Assembly (NCBI GenBank): GCA_038316355.1
Contig: JBBQAO010000146.1
Coordinates: 1 to 5,847, forward strand
DNA from: Ga0077527 sp038316355
GTDB taxonomy: Bacteria > Pseudomonadota > Gammaproteobacteria > Burkholderiales > SG8-41
Length of the DNA: 5,847 nucleotides
Direction: 5' to 3'
In this document: positions 5,531 to 5,847 of the stretch, piece by piece
Position numbering within the stretch: the first letter of the stretch is position 1
How the letters are laid out: each line of letters begins with the position of its first letter
Notes under the pieces: generated by a model
Told to the model about the DNA's origin: nothing
The model's database searches: none
What the model saw: only the letters and a program-made list of their open reading frames with translations
Made by a program: the position numbers and the translations under genes

Positions 5531-5847
5531 CGTTTTCCTTTCGTCTGTCCTTTGCCGCCTTTGCTGCCGCCGCGCAGTTGCGCCATGGCCGCGCTGTTTT
5601 GCTGCGTGGTCGTTTCCTGCAAAGTCTCCTGTGCAATGGCGAATTTTACCTCGGCCGCCTCCGCTTCACCCTCGGCTTGCAGTGCGGCGATCTGCGCCTC
5701 GATCGCCTTTCGCCTGGCGGCGAGCTGCCGCAGCTTGCGCTCGTGATCTTCCCGACGCAGTTCGGTGGCGGAGCGTTCGTGCGCCGCCTGCGCCACGCGG
5801 GCGGTGCCGGTGAGCACGCGGTCCGCGCCGAGATACACGTCCACGAG
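5527..5847 (-). CDS. kaiC: KaiC-like ATPase, C-terminal end only (cut by window edge)
   Basis: The reading frame runs through the right edge of the window, so only the last 106 residues are seen and the true start lies outside. The visible part opens with LVDVYLGADRVLTGTARVAQ, a phrase I associate with the end of the last RecA-like domain in non-cyanobacterial KaiC ATPases. About 60 residues rich in Glu, Arg, Ala and Gln follow (HERSATELRREDHERKLRQL onward), which should form a long coiled coil. The protein ends in a Gly/Lys-rich tail, GGSKGGKGQTKGKR. No Walker motifs fall within the window, so catalytic competence cannot be judged. The GTG near 5844 is an internal valine codon, not a start. 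The identification leans on the ATGA overlap with an unmistakable kaiB as well as on the sequence. Confidence 0.82.
   Translation of the reverse strand, partial: LVDVYLGADRVLTGTARVAQAAHERSATELRREDHERKLRQLAARRKAIEAQIAALQAEGEAEAAEVKFAIAQETLQETTTQQNSAAMAQLRGGSKGGKGQTKGKR

Noticed and set aside
4404..5636. A 410-codon minus-strand open frame overlapping kaiC, both kaiB genes and the kinase start
   Set aside because: It is an Arg/Ala/His-rich shifted-frame reading of the real genes, with low complexity and no family resemblance.

Overview
The window is GC-rich and densely packed. Every gene I can support lies on the minus strand, so the biological reading order runs from the right edge (5847) to the left (1). 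The gene set suggests a proteobacterium, most likely a betaproteobacterium: a YbiB/TrpD2-type protein, a PsiF-repeat periplasmic protein, an isoaspartyl methyltransferase of a form common in that group, and a KaiC/KaiB pair of the non-cyanobacterial type. This is inference from protein family style; there is no rRNA or other phylogenetic marker here.

Right half (about 2735-5847): a tight operon of clock-protein homologues. It begins with the C-terminal 106 residues of a KaiC-like ATPase cut by the window edge. A compact KaiB overlaps it by ATGA, a second and divergent KaiB follows after 6 bases, and a 705-residue soluble hybrid histidine kinase (PAS-PAS-HisKA-HATPase-REC) follows after 3 bases. 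The spacing suggests translational coupling. No KaiA is visible. The likely logic is that KaiC nucleotide or phosphorylation state is read by one or both KaiB proteins and passed to the kinase, either directly or in parallel, with the kinase taking the place SasA or CikA holds in cyanobacteria. This is the most interesting part of the window.

Middle (about 2020-2734): a 181-base intergenic stretch with stem-loops just past the kinase stop and an AT-rich promoter-like segment, then psiF. That gene encodes a small exported, lysine-rich protein with two nearly identical 40-residue PsiF repeats. A strong intrinsic terminator hairpin follows it. The hairpin lies over the upstream end of the next open frame, which makes the methyltransferase start uncertain.

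Left half (21-2020): a protein-L-isoaspartate O-methyltransferase (pcm), a 254-base intergenic stretch, and ybiB, a TrpD-fold nucleic-acid-binding protein with a very good ribosome binding site. No tRNA, rRNA, CRISPR array, insertion sequence or prophage gene is visible.
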